64,000 nt of DNA. Source: Eretmocerus hayati. Taxonomy: Eukaryota; Arthropoda; Insecta; Hymenoptera; Aphelinidae. Below, piece after piece: positions 10,066 through 20,830 of this stretch; position 1 is the first letter of the stretch, and each line of letters opens with the position of its first letter. Below the pieces are notes generated by a model. That model did no database searches, was not told where the DNA came from, and saw nothing but the letters and a program-made list of their open reading frames with translations. The stretch spans positions 88,092,748-88,156,747 of the forward strand of contig CM056742.1 in NCBI GenBank assembly GCA_029851415.1, in the 5' to 3' direction. The position numbers and the translations under genes are program-made.

Positions 10066-12454
10066 TTCCCATCGAGGTTGCCGAAATCTCTCAAAATGTG
10101 TTTGTTCCGAGTTTTTGACGTTCTGGAGAGAATTTCAGTCAATATATTCATGAAAAACTATGATCAAATTGAGTTTTGCGATGAAATCCACAATTCTGGT
10201 CCTCTGCATCGTTTTGATCCATCTCACTTCATCCAAGGAACTAGTGATATCAGCGTGAGGGGACCGACTCTTCCACTTCCTGAGTGAGTTCTCGTCGTTA
10301 TTACCTCGGTTCCCGCCCATACAGGAACCTTTGGATACATATTTGTTGTTCGAGTACTATCGCTCATTAGAGCCGTGATAGTCTTTTTGACCAGTTTTGA
10401 GATGACTGCGAACAAAATCTTACCTGTATGGGAAGTCTTTATTCATCAAATCCCCGCGAGTCAATCTCCTTGTGAAGAACAATGACATGCCTCCGATCCT
10501 TGAGCTGACTGTCTTACGTGATACTCAACCGAACTCATTTTGTCCAGATATCAGCCCATTCGCAATAGATCTCTCCGTTGAAGATTGATCCTCTTGCGCG
10601 TGAATTTGAGTCAATTTTGCAAAGAATTCAGTCTGGGGAGCACAAACTGATTATGCCAAGTTATTTAGGTATTTCAACCTTCTCATCATTCGCTCTGTTC
10701 TGCTGCCCGAATCTACTCATGACCTAACAAAAAATACGAGTCATTTCATGACTTCGTCATTTAGAGACTCGCTCAAATCATAGGAATGGAAGTTCCTGAG
10801 TCGTAACGCTTATGAAAATTCAAGTTTAGACATTTCACGATGCGGATATATCTTTGAATGTTGGGGGAATTCGATGCGAAGATACTCCTTGTCCGGGATG
10901 GATGAGGAGTATCCAGCCTACTTCGAAGAGGATCTGGAGGAGGAAGGACTCCAGTTATGAATTTAATGAGAATTCTCTGCAGTCAGATTTGACGAGAACG
11001 GAGATGAATGATTTCTACTGTCCCAATGGTTGATACTTAAACGCCGTGTCGTCTTACCCTACAAGATCCACCACCATGCTTCTCTTGCCACCATTTGGTT
11101 TTGAGGGTGTGCAGCTTGCCTTCTTCCTGGAGCTTGAGGATCGCACCACTAATCGCCGTTCTATATGGTGAATCTGTAAGAAAGACTATCCTGTTACAAA
11201 GTTCTCTTGGAATTCATCCAATATTCATAACATGGAAGCCTCATTATTGAATAACCATTATGCCTGAAATGTGGAAGCACATAGGGAATACAATCAAACC
11301 AGTTCTAGCTTGATTAGAGAATACGTAGATGCCGATTCGGATGAGCACTTGCATGACTCCGCCCTCAACCCATGTTCAGATCATAAGTCAAATCCGACAA
11401 TCGATCTAGGTTTGCATCGACCGGGACCGGTGATTCGAATCATATCTCCCGCGAATGCTTCGATGACCCTCAACCTATGATTCGATCACTATAACATCGT
11501 TGAATTAGTGCTACCATAATTTCTCTCCATCTTCGAGAAGTCGATTTTAATTTCCCGGTTTTCCCAGAATTTAGAAAATTGAAGACTCTCCTGCTGAATT
11601 TCGAACCTATCCCGGGACCTGAGGATCACTGCCGAGAGTTTTCGGGTCGATTCTTAGCTAGAAACATGTGATAGACACCATCAATTCAGCCATAATCATG
11701 TTCAATCCTTTATCTGCCTCCTGAAAAACAATTGTAATATATCATAGAATCTTCTCGCAAGGTTGTAAGCCGAATATCGCATCTAAGAACTGCTACTAGA
11801 ATGGTTCGTATCGATTCTGAGCTGGAACGTCTCAAAATGCACGGCAACTTACACCAAGTATTCAGTTTTCACTCGTATCTCTCACTTCTGTCAGCTCAAG
11901 AATATTTGGTGGACGATCGATTTTGAGCGTTTTTTTGGAGGCTTCTTAGGGTTCTGCAATGAACATAACTGACTTAGACACCTACAAACTATAGTTCGGG
12001 AATGGAAAGTGGGAAGAAATACTCCTTGGCTAGACTTGACAAGGGGCACGTTACCACGATTAATCACCTAGCCTCTGTAATATCCCCATTGGCAATTTAT
12101 GGGTTTGTTCCACTTTTTTATCATCCATTCAGAAACCTACAGAGGTTTCTTGTAGGATTTCTGGCGATCTTCCTCTCCATATTCTTCGAAATTATAATTG
12201 GATCACATGAATGGATTTCCGGGACACTCTCTCCTGATGTTTCAATAATGGAAGTCGAATGATTATTATCTTGAAAAATGGGCCCAGAGCGAAACCTCAA
12301 TTCATCAACAAGATCGGATGATTTATCAATGATAAGGTAGTCCTAATGTGAAATTATGATTGTTCGATGATCCTATGCAATGAGGGAACCTTAATTATGT
12401 ATATCCTGACAGGTTGCTCCAAAAGATTCTTTCTGAACCTGTACTCGTCTAATT
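10066..12454. other. Unassigned stretch
   Basis: No gene recognised. The ORF at 12002-12262 (86 codons) has two hydrophobic runs, roughly residues 24-44 and 48-68, but resembles nothing I know and may be chance in AT-rich DNA. No terminal repeats were found apart from the Polinton-like end that begins near 12455. Confidence 0.4.
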
Positions 12455-12479
12455 GAAATTTTAAGTTACGTGTAAGTGA

Positions 12480-13080
12480 GGAATGATCGAATGATGTAGA
12501 TTTTCTCAATTTGGCCTTTGCGAGCTAATTAATCAACAGATCTGCAAATTTCACATAGCTCGATATCGGATTACTGCGATTCGAACCATGGACCTTCAAG
12601 GCACCTCTAATCCGAGGTTGCAACTTCAAAGTTTTTGGTGGGAAGGAATAATTTGAAATGAGAACATACGAGAAAATTTGATTCTACGCTTAGTGTTGGT
12701 ACGTCTCGCCTTTCCTCGACAGATCCGGCTTTTCAGGGAGATTGAGGGAATCTGTCAGGTGAGTTCTCGATGACACCTAGCCTAAGTGGCTTGGTGATAA
12801 GAATTTTAATCTTCCTTATATCGATGGCTCAGAGTAGAAAGGAACTATCTCAGAACGTAAAAATTGATTGGAACTATCCAAAAATTCTTGGTAGAAGCAA
12901 CTATCTAAACATTTTCGGTGGAAAGGAACTATCTGAGAGTGCCTGTGAACGGAACTATCCAGAAAAATTTGCTAAGAAAAAACTATCTGAAAACGGAAGA
13001 ATGGGAAAGAACTGTTTGAAAATTTTTGGTTGAAAGGAACTATCTAAGATTTCCTGATTTTAGGAAGGAACTATAGTAGA
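12480..13080 (+). repeat. Left inverted repeat with GGAACTATC array
   Basis: The outer part (12480-12780) carries TTTGCGAGCTAATTAATCA, AGCTCGATATCGGATTAC and CAAGGCACCTCTAAT. These recur in reverse complement at 20445-20780. The inner part (about 12835-13080) repeats GGAACTATC every 25-35 bases, separated by AT-rich spacers. It mirrors the GATAGTTCC array at 19690-20180. Confidence 0.7.
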
Positions 13081-13083
13081 TAG

Positions 13084-13260
13084 GCTAGGCCGGTTCTGGG
13101 CCACCTACAGTAGGCCACCCGTGGCCTACTATGATCGGAAGATAGGCCTCCTGCAGTGAATAGGCCACCTACAGTAGGCCACCCGTGGCTTACTATGATC
13201 GGAAGATAGGCCACCTACAGTAGGCCAGTGACCGCAAGATAGGCCACCGCGAGATGTGCC
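13084..13260 (+). repeat. GC-rich minisatellite
   Basis: About three imperfect copies of a unit containing AGGCCACCTACAGTAGGCC, CACCCGTGGCCTACTATGAT and CGGAAGAT. The last copy is shortened. The motif AGGCCACC also appears alone at the right edge. No coding sense. Confidence 0.8.
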
Positions 13261-13453
13261 GCCGGCCGCCGGCGCCGGGTACCAGCGGCCCAAAGCGTAG
13301 GCCATATACCAGTGGCCCGAGACCCATGGCTTGAGCTGTGTGTGTGTGTGTTGATTAAGATTCTTTCTCTCACACACCTTCGTGATACTCTCCCCCCCCC
13401 CTCCCAAGACCACCTTACACGATGACATGAATCCCCCCCCCTCTCTCTCTCTC

Positions 13454-13459
13454 CTAATA

Positions 13460-13519
<60 letters not shown>

Positions 13520-13624
13520 TTTATTAATGTGCACTATTGATCTGTGATATATATTACCATATGTAACTGATTATTTTTCTTTTTTGTCTTCGGACGAATA
13601 AACGGGCATCAATCAATCAATCTC
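13454..13624 (+). mobile_element. 3'-terminal fragment of a family-A non-LTR element with (ATT)n expansion
   Basis: After a (CT)n tract (13436-13453) and an (ATT)n run (about 13457-13526) comes a family-A 3' end: CATATGTAACTG, TTTTTTGTCTTCGGACGAAT, AAACGGGCATC and the tail (AATC)n. The same end occurs at 55420-55472 and, inverted, at 48012-48070. TCTCTCC follows the tail, so this short copy has (TC)n on both sides, like the larger copies further along the window. Confidence 0.7.
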
Positions 13625-13795
13625 TCCAAGATATCATCTTGTTCTCATGTATGTACATTGTAAGTTTATCACAATATACCATGAACATTGACTGTGACGA
13701 GTTTTTTCATTCCGAAAATATCTTATATTGAAATTGTCATAATTCATATCATTGGAAATAATGGAAAAATCTGAAAAAAAATCAATCAAAAAGTT

Positions 13796-13880
13796 CCCAT
13801 AGCGGGGATCGAACCATCGCTCTTCGGATCCACAGTCCAGTACTCTGATCACTACACCACCCGGCGAGGCACTCTTACCG
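13796..13880 (-). repeat. tRNA-derived SINE head
   Basis: On the minus strand an A box (GGTGGTGTAGTGATCAG, 13845-13861) and a perfect-looking B box (GGTTCGATCCC, 13805-13815) sit in tRNA spacing. A central CTGTGGA would make a GUG (His-like) anticodon loop. The acceptor stem does not pair and AT-rich sequence with T-runs follows, so this is a SINE promoter or a tRNA pseudogene, not a working tRNA gene. Confidence 0.5.
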
Positions 13881-14660
13881 GATCAAATGAAGCTCATACT
13901 GCTCACATATGTATCAACAGTTACCATATCGATAACCGAAGGTCGGTAAAGGTGATTCCATTAAGGGAGTAACCTCGGTACCGCGTGAGTCAAATTGATC
14001 GACTTTGTTCAACTTTCACAAATGTGCCTACATGTGTGTCTTATGTGTTAATCAGATCTCAATACAGCCTCACATAAACTTGCATAAGCATCCGACTCAC
14101 GAATCATGAAATATCAATCCCTGATTATGGGCGAATTTGTCTTAATTGTGACTTATTCGTGACTTCACGCTGAAAATTAATCAGAACTTTTTTCCAAGCT
14201 AACCAAAGCTTGAAAAAAAGTTCGAGCACGTTCTTTGTATTAAGATATATAAGTGAGCAAGATTTGAACAAAAACTGATCGGTCAGTCTTTTATAGTCTA
14301 ATAATCATCGCGATGCCCCATAAGACAGCGTGTATAACCTCTAAAAATGTTTATGCTGATGGTTTAACTCAGGGGTAGCCAATGCTCGTGAAATTTTGAC
14401 TGTGTCCAATTGACACGCAAATACATCTCTCTGCCAAGTTTGATCAAAATCTGATCGGTGGATCTTCTACCGAGGTTACTCCCTTAAAGTCCCTATGGAA
14501 CCGAAAAAAAACTTGTGATTAGACAGACGATTAGAGAGCTGCCGTCGGTAAGGTAGATCCCGTATAACTTTCTCTAGGCGTGGAGGGAAACATTACATGC
14601 GTGCGTGTAAAGAGAGAGATATTTTCTAGAGAATACTAACGGTTCGAAATGAATAAATAA

Positions 14661-16091
14661 GGTCAGTGTACCCAACTTGCCCCCATTAAGGCCAGTCCGT
14701 AGTGCTTACACTTGCTCACTACTCCATAGATGGCGCCACGGTGATTTGCATAGCGTAATTCCAACAATATTTAATTTCTAAATAGTTGCTTACACTTTTT
14801 GGACCAAATCATTGAGTCAGCGCGCTTCCCAATAAAATTTCCAATCATTTGAGCTTGGTCGCGTCTCAAAACTTGCGATATATTTCGCGAGATTTGGAAA
14901 ATGGCAAAGTGCATGACAGCGTGGTTCCTAAGATGCGGCAGCGACAGCTCAAGATTGCGGTTTTCCAAATCCTGCAAAATATACCACGAATTTTGAGACG
15001 CAACAAAGTTCAAATGATTGGAAATTTTATTGGGAAGCGCGCTGACTCAATGATTTTATCCGAAAAGTGTTCGCAATTATTTAAAAATTAGATATTGTTT
15101 GGAAACCTGCATGTACTCCGGTGCGTGTCTGGTTGCAGTATTGCGGGGACTACGGACTGACCTTAAGCCATTTTCCTAATAACTTTGGCCCATCTTCATA
15201 TTTCCCAACGTATCTTAGCTCATTTTAAAGCTTGTCTTAAGACCTTCAAAATGAGTTAAGGTACATCCAATTTGAACCAAATGGAGCCTAACTGTTTGAA
15301 TTTTCCCAAAAGGTGATTTTTGAGAGCTTACAAAAGTGTGTACCCAACTTGCCCCCATTAAGCCTTTTTCTTAATAACTTTGGTTTACTTCAACAATTTC
15401 CACCGTGCTTCAGCTCATTTTGAAGCTTGTTTAAAGACCTTCAAAATGCACTAAACTACGTTCAATTTGGATCAATTGGAGGCGAACTGTCTCTATTCTT
15501 CCGAAACAAATAATGGAAATCGGCGATGAAGTGTTTTTATCGCCGTGCCCGCACACTCGGAGCTTTTCAGTGATTCGAAACACTATTTCTGATCTATTTT
15601 GGCGTGATAAACACGCCCTGAGTGGTAAAAAAGTCGTTCTACACGCCCTTTCGAGATAAACATATGGGGGCATGTTAGGTACACTCCGATGTTGGCATCC
15701 TTGTTTACAAATCGTCTCCGTGTTTTGCACATAAAACAACTCCATATTCAAATTTTGCAATTTTGGAAAATGGATTTCGAAGGTCTTGAAACAAGGAATC
15801 GAATGCGCTAAGGTACGTCGAAATTGGTTGAACTCAAAGAATTTGGCACCGATTTTACTGAACGCAATTCCCTCGGTGCTTTCTTAGCTAAGCAATCACG
15901 AAAAATAGAAAAATCACTTTAGATTTTCTGGAGAACGCAGGAATGATTCGGGGTCAACGCAAACTACTTACTTTCTCATATTTCAACATAACAAACGTGA
16001 AAAAAAATTGCCGGGAGGCCAAGGAGTGCCCATCCCCGAGATCAGCATAGGGGGGCAAGTTGGGTACAGAGGCAAGTTGGGTACACTTACC
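14661..16091 (+). mobile_element. Non-autonomous element with GTGTACCCAACTTGCC ends
   Basis: The left end reads GGTCAGTGTACCCAACTTGC and the right end is the complement of GGTAAGTGTACCCAACTTGC (one mismatch). The left subterminal unit is duplicated: a second GTGTACCCAACTTGCCCCC starts at 15338 and the following ~170 bases match those after the first. A separate MITE (14690-15162) interrupts the first unit. No transposase is encoded, and the superfamily is not clear to me because no convincing target duplication is visible. Confidence 0.65.
14690..15162. mobile_element. Palindromic MITE with TTAA target duplication
   Basis: This 473-bp insert is flanked by TTAA on both sides (14686-14689 and 15163-15166). 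Its ends are GGCCAGTCCGTAG and the complement of GGTCAGTCCGTAG. The arms continue as one long imperfect palindrome, including a CCAATCATTTGA / TCAAATGATTGG pair near the centre. The uninterrupted second unit of the surrounding repeat (15338 onward) shows the empty site CCCATTAAGCC. TTAA duplication is known for piggyBac and Kolobok; the GG-type ends suit Kolobok better than piggyBac, but that is an inference. Confidence 0.8.
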
Positions 16092-16231
16092 TCATATCAT
16101 ATCGTATGATATATATAGTACATATATTACATCACACATGTATACCATGTGACCACGATATTTCTTGCAAAATTCGAAGATTATTACCATGCCCTGTGCT
16201 TGTATAATTTGTCAGAAATTCGTGGTCACAT

Positions 16232-16258
16232 TGTATATATATATATATGTATTTGTGT

Positions 16259-16294
<36 letters not shown>

Positions 16295-16297
16295 GTA
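16232..16297. repeat. (TA)n/(TG)n microsatellite
   Basis: A (TA)n run passes into a (TG)n run of about 20 units with few interruptions. ORFs crossing it are Val-Cys or His-Thr repeats and are not evidence of genes. Confidence 0.9.
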
Positions 16298-16568
16298 TCA
16301 CCATTGAATGGTTCAACGAGTATTGCGTGATAATGAGGGCCCCAGCCACGCCCACACCAGTGAAGTGCATCCAACTAATCACTCCTCTATTGTTATCTGC
16401 TTACGCTGTTCTTCGCGATGTTGGTATAGCTCGTGGTCGAGTCGGAATCCTCATCCACGGCTGCCTCTCGACATTCTCCTCTCTATATCTGATCATCGTT
16501 TTTGGTAGACCTCTCGGAAAAATTGGTTCGGGCTCGAGTTTCACTATAGGTATCGATGGCTTATCCAT
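16298..16568 (-). pseudogene. Possible broken small gene downstream of the Polinton integrase
   Basis: An ATG at 16568 opens a minus-strand frame that starts MDKPSIPIVKLEPEP, is Pro/Arg-rich, meets one in-frame TAA (16401-16403), and continues with a Gly/Ala/Val/Ile-rich stretch (GVGVAGALIITQYS) before running into the (TG)n tract. It lies 165 bases past the integrase stop in the same direction, as Polinton genes often do. I do not recognise the protein. It may be a virion-type small protein of the element or a chance frame. Confidence 0.3.
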
Positions 16569-16733
16569 GATTCAGAGTGATCTTCAGCGGTCTTCTGATC
16601 TTGTCTTACAATTCTTCAACTTTTGATGATGGCTCTTTCCGGATCTGTTGAGTGTGATCTCTGAGGATAACTTTTCTATAGAGTATTCTATTCAGATGAG
16701 ATATCTTCTCATTTCTCCAAATGATATATCTTC

Positions 16734-17655
16734 TCATAAATCACTCTTGTCAATCCAGCTGTTGTGAGTATCATCAAACCCTAGCCATTTCACGAAGAGT
16801 TGATTGCCACGTCTTTTCAATACTTTTTCAACGGGGTGAATGTCTGGATGTAGAGTTTTCAATATTTCTTCTTCATAAAATCCACCGACGATTGGTTTGT
16901 CTCGATAGTCTTTCAAATAATACATGACTGGATTCGTTCTACTAATTTTTGTGATAGTATACACTTCTGTTGACCAATTGGGTGAATATCCTTTATCGAA
17001 CACCCCTTTGACCCAGCTTACACGAACTTGATCGCCTATCTTGAATTTTGGTTTCTTCCGATCGTACTGCACATCGATTGTTGAAAATTTCTTCTGAATC
17101 TGCTTCTCATTTTCACGTGTAACATTAACTGGCTCAATACCAATGCTACGATGTTTTCTCGAATTATACTTATCCAAGAGCTCAGGGAGGATCTTCAGCC
17201 ATTTGTAGCTTCCTTGTAAGCTGAACTTTTTCCACATTAGTTCCTTAATACTCCTATTGAATCTTTCACAGATGGCGCAGTGAACAGTCGATTCGGTAGA
17301 GTATAGATTGATATTATACCTCTTCATGAGACCTTGGAAATGAGAGTTGTAAAACTCTTTGCCTTTATCGACTTAGAGATTTTTTGGTACACATCCTTTA
17401 CGCAGAATTGATTGCATTGCTGCAGTCACATCTCGACCTTTTTTCACTCTTAATGGGAACGGCCCACGCAAACTTTGAAAAATTATCAATTACAGTCAAC
17501 ATGTACTTGTGATTTTTATTCTCTTTCGCAAAGGGTATCATCTCGACCAAATCAGCTTGCCAAGTTTCATCTAAACCACGTATGATGATTTTTCGATGAG
17601 GATAATTACGCCTCGCTGGCTTGTGTATTTCATTCACAACATTCTCTATGTTGCC
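16734..17655 (-). pseudogene. Polinton/Maverick integrase with C-terminal chromodomain, broken
   Basis: The enzyme would insert the linear element DNA into the genome. An upstream segment (17655-17398) reads HKPARRNYPHRK, WQADLVEM (first Asp) and LTVIDNFSKFAW (second Asp). A downstream segment (17327-16734) reads CERFNRSIKELMW (Glu) and then a KFKIGDQVRVS SH3-like region. It closes with a chromodomain whose core is VEKVLKRRG...FVKWLGFD...SWIDKSDL. The two segments are separated by a frameshift near 17400-17440 and a stop near 17370. The N-terminal zinc-binding part is missing, replaced by unrelated frames at about 17660. DDE order and chromodomain make the family call firm, and inactivation is clear. 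Confidence 0.85.
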
Positions 17656-17681
17656 GAATCAATTATGCAAACAGGAATGAG

Positions 17682-19146
17682 TCATGTGTTGGGGGTGACT
17701 CCATATTTATTGACATAATCCTCCGGTAAATCCATGTTGTATTTTATGGAGAAAATCACTCGATGGAACAAGTCAAGCTCGTTTTCAATGTCACCTCGAT
17801 CCATGTCAACTCGATCACTTAGAATTTTCATATTATTATTAAGATCATTTATTTTACTCTTGCTGAATGGGCTGACTCCTCCGGCCTGCGTCTCAACGCC
17901 GGCAAGACCAAATCCATCTTCTTCGGCTCGGCATGTCATGTTAATGAGTTGAGGGAGATGGGTCTGGCTGGCGTCGGGATGCCGGGCGGAGTGATGATAC
18001 CTTTCAGCAGCACCGTCGTGAGTCTCGGTGTCACGCTTGACAGTAAATTCGAGTGGGAACCGCAGATCGACCAAGTAGTAAAGAAAGTCAACAGAGCCCT
18101 ATATGGTCTGCGTTTCATCAGGGCTTGCACCACCGAGACTCTTCGCCGAAGGCTAGTCGAAACCTTAGTTCAACCTTACTTCGACTACTGCGCGGTAGTG
18201 TATCTTGACGCTACTGAAACACAACGATCTCGACTGCAACGGCTTAATAATTCATGTGTGAGATACATATTTGGCATCAGGAGGGACGAACATATCACTC
18301 CGTACAGGGAGCGTCTGTGTTGGCTACGTTCGGACTCGCGTAGACTGTACTTTGCTGCCATACTTATGTACAAAGCCATTAGAATGAAGGAGCCCGAATA
18401 TTTAGCGGCAATGTTCAACAAGTACCGGCACAGGCTTACCAATCGGAGTGATGAGAGAGACCTCAACATCCCCAGAGTCAGGCTCAGGGCCACTGAATAC
18501 TATTTTCAGTATCGTGGCGCTAGGCTCTGGAAATCTCTCCCGCCCCTCCTACGCAATTCATCCTCATTGTCATCGTTCAAACACCTTTTGACACTTCATT
18601 TACTCAAGCTTGACTCCCAAGACTCCCCAATAATTCCAGATGTTTTGGAATGAGCACTCCAAGTAAGAAAGTAGGCTATTTGTTATTTTCGTGACATAAG
18701 TAACTGTGTTACCTGATATGATATAAGTAACATATCACTCTGTGATGAAGACAAGACTGTGAATAGCGCTGACCAAATAACAATAGTTGATATATATGCA
18801 CTTTTAGCAATAGGTATCGGGTAATTTCTCTTTCTTATTATTATAGAAAGCTTCCATAAGGTGTATGCGAGTAATGTATTGATATTGTTTTTGCCTGCAG
18901 GCAGAATAAAGCCTTTATCTGTCTATCTATCTATCTACTCTCTAGACTCGTTGTAATATTCTTCAGATGTTGAAGCAACGTGTCGGAATTGACTGCGTCC
19001 AGGGGTCTTTCAGGAGATCTGAGATTACAAATTTGTTTATTCGCAACATCATATTGTCCATCTTCTGTTAACCTAAAACCGATTCCCGGAGGACCACGAG
19101 CGCCCTCACTCTTCTCAAGTTTACGTCCGAATACGTCGATGCTCAT
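17682..19146 (-). pseudogene. Polinton-associated GPPG protein gene, split by a retroelement
   Basis: The 5' part (19146-18936) starts MSIDVFGRKLEKSEG and contains ARGPPGIGFRLTEDGQYDV. The 3' part (17860-17682) continues with an Asn-rich, coiled-coil-like stretch and a FHRVIFSIKYNMDLPEDY block. They are separated by the element at 17861-18935 with a 6-bp duplication. Ignoring the insert and one duplication copy, the frame runs straight through, so the gene was open when hit. Proteins with this N-terminus and a collagen-like GPPG are, from memory, frequent beside Polinton genes in arthropods; their function is unknown. The start lies 26 bases past the stop of the DUF8207-like gene, an operon-like packing. 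Confidence 0.7.
17861..18935 (+). mobile_element. 5'-truncated CR1-group element, family B
   Basis: The open frame from 17861 to 18653 encodes the thumb and C-terminal region of a non-LTR reverse transcriptase (ADSSGLRLNAGKTKS, SLGVTLDSKFEWEP, VNRALYGLRF, SCVRYIFGIRRDEHITP). It ends PDVLE. The 3' UTR has an AATAAA signal and a (TCTA)n tail. TACTCT flanks it on both sides (17855-17860 and 18936-18941), a target-site duplication. The same 3' end occurs on the minus strand at 48942-49556. Confidence 0.9.
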
Positions 19147-19172
19147 GATGAGACTGATTGCTGCACTACTCT

Positions 19173-19675
19173 TTACTCAATATATATATATCCTGCTCCT
19201 TGCAATTCTTCAATTATAGACTGTATTTCATTGTGATGACTAGTATTTCCTGCTGCTCGCTCTGCTACAGAAGCCGTAACCGATCCACTAACTCATTCGG
19301 GTCATCCCAATAGACGTAATCGAACGCTCTTCCAATCTCAGCAATCTTATATTGAGGTAAACCTTTTTCAACAGATTTGCTCTTCTTGGAGTTTGGAAAT
19401 AATGGAGCTATAATTGTCGTGAATTTGGTACCTTTTTGCTCTCGTATGGGCTCATCAGGACAATGTCTCTTCCTGTGAACACTCGATATATCAAGAATCT
19501 TTCGATAATTGGTCATATCATTTATACTGATCAGTTGCTGGCTCGGTGCTTTCTTGAATAGAAGCTCGAGTAAACCAACTGTTTTCGAGAATCGAGTGTT
19601 ATTTATCGTGATATCATTATCAGTAAATTCCACATCGGAGTTACCGAGCATGATCCTCTTACCCACTTTTCTCAC
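19173..19675 (-). pseudogene. DUF8207-like Polinton-associated gene, N-truncated and frameshifted
   Basis: The frame reads MLGNSDVEFTDNDITI, LLELLFKKAP and a C-terminal block RAFDYVYWDDPNELVDRLRL. A one-base frameshift near 19268 moves the last 30 or so codons (AAGNTSHHNEIQSIIEEL) to another frame, ending at a TAA at 19173-19175. The YVYWDDPNELVDRLRLL block is one I associate with a family (DUF8207) common in arthropod and cnidarian Polinton neighbourhoods; its function is unknown. No ATG precedes residue 9, and the 5' end runs into the repeat array of the right end, so the N-terminus is lost. Confidence 0.7.
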
Positions 19676-19689
19676 ACCGTAATTTTATT

Positions 19690-20830
19690 TTTCAGGTAGT
19701 TCATTTTAACCGAAAATTTTCAGACAGTTTCTTTCAACCATAAATATTTACATAGTTCTTTTCAAACGAAGATTCTCAGATAGGTCCTTCCAACCAGAAA
19801 TTTTTAGATAAATCCTTTTACCCGAAAATTTTTAGATAGTTCCTTTCTAAAATCAGAGATTTCTAGATAGTTCCTTACAACCAAAAACTTTCAGATAGTT
19901 CCTTTTAAACAAAAATTTACAGATAGTTCCTCTTAACCAAAAATTCACAGATAGTTCCTCTTAACCAAAAATTCATGAATAGTTCCTTTCTAAAATCAGA
20001 AATTTCTTGATAGTTCCTTCCAACCAAAAACTCTTAGATAGTTCTTTCTAACCAAAAGTTTAGAGATAGTTCCTTTCAACCAAAAATTCATAGATAGTTC
20101 AATCCTAAAATCAATTTCCTTTAGATAGTTTCTTCTCAATCTGACACTTTTGGATAGTTCCTTTCAAACAAAAATTTCCATGTGATTTTTGATATGTTTC
20201 ATCTCGGTCGTTAATAGGCCGAAAACCGGTGGATATTTCGATTAAATTATCACTCGATCGATATGAACAATCGTGACTTCCTTGCTCGCGGGAATTTGAA
20301 TGATGTGAATTCTCTTAATTTGTCCTTTGCGAGCTAATCAATCATCAGGTGTGCTGATTTCACATAGCTCGATATCGGATTACTCCGATCCGAACCATGT
20401 ACCTTCAAGGCACCTCTAATTCGAGGTTGCAACTTCAACCCTTGAGTGTCATCGGGGACTCACCTGACAGATCCCTACAGTCCCCCTGGAGATCCGGATT
20501 TGTCTAGGAATGTCGGAACGCACCCACACCAAGCGTAGAATCGAATTTTCTCATATGTTCTCATTTTAAATTATTCCTTCCCATCAAAATCCTTCAAGTA
20601 GCAACCTCGAATTAGAGGTGCCTCAAGGTACATGGTTTGAATCGGGGTAATCCGATATCAAGCTATGTAAAATCAGCAGACCTGCTGATTAATCAGCTCA
20701 CGAAGGCCAAATCAAGGAAACCCTCATCATTTGAAATCCCCGCGAGCAAGAAAATCACGATCGTTAATATCGATCGAGTGATAATTCAATTCAAATGTGA
20801 GGAATGATTTCCGCGTTGCACGGTGACCGC
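19690..20830 (-). repeat. Right inverted repeat with GATAGTTCC array and a secondary palindrome
   Basis: From 19690 to 20180 a GATAGTTCC(TTT) core recurs about every 30 bases, the complement of the left-end array. From about 20228 to 20800 the sequence is itself palindromic: ATTATCACTCGATCGATAT and GCTCGATATCGGATTAC on the left arm reappear inverted on the right arm around a centre near 20510. The outer arm matches 12480-12780 inverted. The extra inner arm makes this end more complex than the left one. Confidence 0.7.

Larger units (their letters stand above)
12455..20830 (-). mobile_element. Degenerate Polinton/Maverick relic
   Basis: The core 16734-19675 holds, on the minus strand and closely spaced, three broken genes of Polinton type: a DUF8207-like protein, a GPPG-containing small protein and a chromodomain integrase. 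Inverted repeats containing arrays of GGAACTATC/GATAGTTCC flank this block (12480-13080 and 19690-20830), as expected for the long ends of these self-synthesising elements. Protein-primed DNA polymerase, packaging ATPase, protease and capsid genes are absent, so this is an internally deleted derivative. Later insertions include 17861-18935, 14661-16091 and 13454-13624. The assignment of the inverted arrays as its true ends is inferred from position and symmetry. Confidence 0.6.

Noticed and set aside
12800..13080. Spaced GGAACTATC repeats (and 19690-20180) resemble a CRISPR array
   Set aside because: Repeat cores are short and degenerate, spacers are AT-rich and similar to each other, no cas genes occur, and the context is clearly eukaryotic; they are inverted terminal arrays.
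53..13880. Working tRNA genes at 53-122 and 13796-13880
   Set aside because: Box A and B words are present but acceptor or T stems do not pair, and T-run AT-rich tails fit SINE-derived sequence.
16165..16626. 153-codon plus-strand ORF
   Set aside because: Its first third is (TA)n/(TG)n and the rest lies opposite the better minus-strand candidate; no recognisable domain.
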